Assembly: GCF_000963255.1 (NCBI RefSeq)
Contig: NZ_JYOV01000012.1
Location: forward strand, 62,001-126,000
Reading direction: 5' to 3'
Origin: Streptococcus infantis
GTDB taxonomy: Bacteria; Bacillota; Bacilli; Lactobacillales; Streptococcaceae
Length of the DNA stretch: 64,000 bases
The translations under genes were made by a program, and so were the position numbers. Positions within the stretch are counted from its first letter, which is position 1. Each line of letters starts with the position of its first letter. Positions 63,509 to 64,000 of this stretch are shown one piece after another. Below the pieces are notes generated by a model. It was not told the origin of the DNA. It made no database searches and saw nothing but the letters and a program-made list of their open reading frames with translations.

Positions 63509-64000
63509 AACGGAGAAAAAAGAGGAGCGAGTCCTGCTGATTGGTGTTGAACTTCAGGGCATGGACAATTTTGACCTCTCCATGGAAGAGCTGGCGAGTC
63601 TGGCTAAGACGGCTGGTGCAGTTGTAGTCGATAGCTACAGACAAAAACGAGAAAAATACGACTCCAAGACCTTTGTAGGTTCTGGTAAGTTGGAAGAAAT
63701 TGCTCAAATGGTGGATGCAGAAGAAATCACGACTGTCATCGTCAACAACCGTCTGACACCTCGACAAAATGTCAATTTAGAGGAAGTTTTGGGTGTTAAG
63801 GTAATTGACCGTATGCAGTTGATTTTAGATATCTTTGCCATGAGAGCTCGAAGCCATGAAGGGAAGCTCCAAGTTCATCTAGCCCAACTCAAGTATCTCC
63901 TGCCTCGTCTAGTTGGTCAAGGGATTATGCTTAGCCGTCAGGCAGGGGGAATTGGCTCCCGTGGTCCAGGTGAAAGTCAGTTGGAGCTCAATCGTCGTAG
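63501..64000 (+). CDS. hflX: GTPase HflX, 3' truncated by the window
   Basis: Ribosome-associated GTPase that splits stalled ribosomes under stress. The first 166 residues are present: [56 protein letters not shown], and the HflX hallmark [14 protein letters not shown] at the end. The G domain lies beyond the window. The ATG at 63501 lies inside the end of miaA (8-base overlap), so translation is coupled; the miaA-hflX order is conserved in streptococci. Confidence 0.94.
   Translation, partial: MIETEKKEERVLLIGVELQGMDNFDLSMEELASLAKTAGAVVVDSYRQKREKYDSKTFVGSGKLEEIAQMVDAEEITTVIVNNRLTPRQNVNLEEVLGVKVIDRMQLILDIFAMRARSHEGKLQVHLAQLKYLLPRLVGQGIMLSRQAGGIGSRGPGESQLELNRR

Overview
The window comes from a low-GC Gram-positive chromosome, almost certainly a mitis-group Streptococcus (S. 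mitis/S. oralis type, close to S. pneumoniae). The supporting signs are several BOX elements, a choline-binding surface protein with an Excalibur domain, two M26-type surface zinc metallopeptidases with N-terminal LPXTG anchors, a PhpP-StkP pair, a mevalonate pathway, and gene blocks whose order matches pneumococcal blocks as I remember them. The order of the blocks relative to each other, and a StkP with only three PASTA domains, argue against S. pneumoniae itself. I cannot fix the species without a search.

Region 1 (1-9.8 kb) is a housekeeping block: yqeH (cut by the window start), yhbY, nadD, yqeK, an isochorismatase-like hydrolase, rsfS, a SAM methyltransferase, an unknown gene, tmcAL, the yefM-yoeB toxin-antitoxin pair, rny, gmk and rpoZ. 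Ribosome assembly, NAD synthesis, tRNA modification and RNA decay are packed together. Two intergenic palindromic structures here (1103-1257 and 3721-3826) are not explained by the genes.

Region 2 (9.8-21.1 kb) holds priA, fmt, rsmB, phpP and stkP (replication restart, translation initiation, rRNA methylation, and the Ser/Thr phosphatase/kinase pair controlling cell division). It is followed by a two-gene threonine/serine exporter-like pair and mvaS-mvaA.

Region 3 (21.1-27.1 kb) is the sucrose regulon: scrBR on the minus strand, scrA divergent, and scrK downstream behind a BOX element and terminator. The scrB-scrA gap carries a perfect 16-bp palindrome expected to bind ScrR. Region 4 (27.1-31.3 kb) is a manganese-export pair: mntE on the minus strand, and mgtA on the plus strand behind a yybP-ykoY manganese riboswitch.

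Region 5 (31.3-42.3 kb) contains a divergent deformylase, yaaA, hom-thrB, a cytoplasmic MsrA-MsrB fusion, a heterodimeric ABC exporter, a TRZ/ATZ amidohydrolase and mecA. Two BOX elements lie in it. yaaA looks leaderless.

Region 6 (42.3-57 kb) is the accessory part: a 660-bp gene-free stretch with an orphan promoter/operator, a UPF0340 gene, an intact 2018-aa zinc metallopeptidase with eleven 27-aa repeats, a surface thioredoxin lipoprotein plus membrane-anchored MsrAB, and a second zinc metallopeptidase inactivated by an internal deletion and frameshift. Region 7 (57-64 kb) returns to core genes: a pabB-pabC fusion (apparently leaderless), an alpha/beta hydrolase, the choline-binding Excalibur protein, gki, thyA, a DUF3042 gene, miaA, and hflX cut by the window end.

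No tRNA, rRNA, CRISPR array or intact insertion sequence was seen. I found no clearly new multi-gene system. The most unusual items are the paired metallopeptidases around a redox-repair operon, three BOX elements that each form the TAA stop of the preceding gene, the multi-hairpin element upstream of yhbY, and two genes whose start codon coincides with the predicted transcription start.
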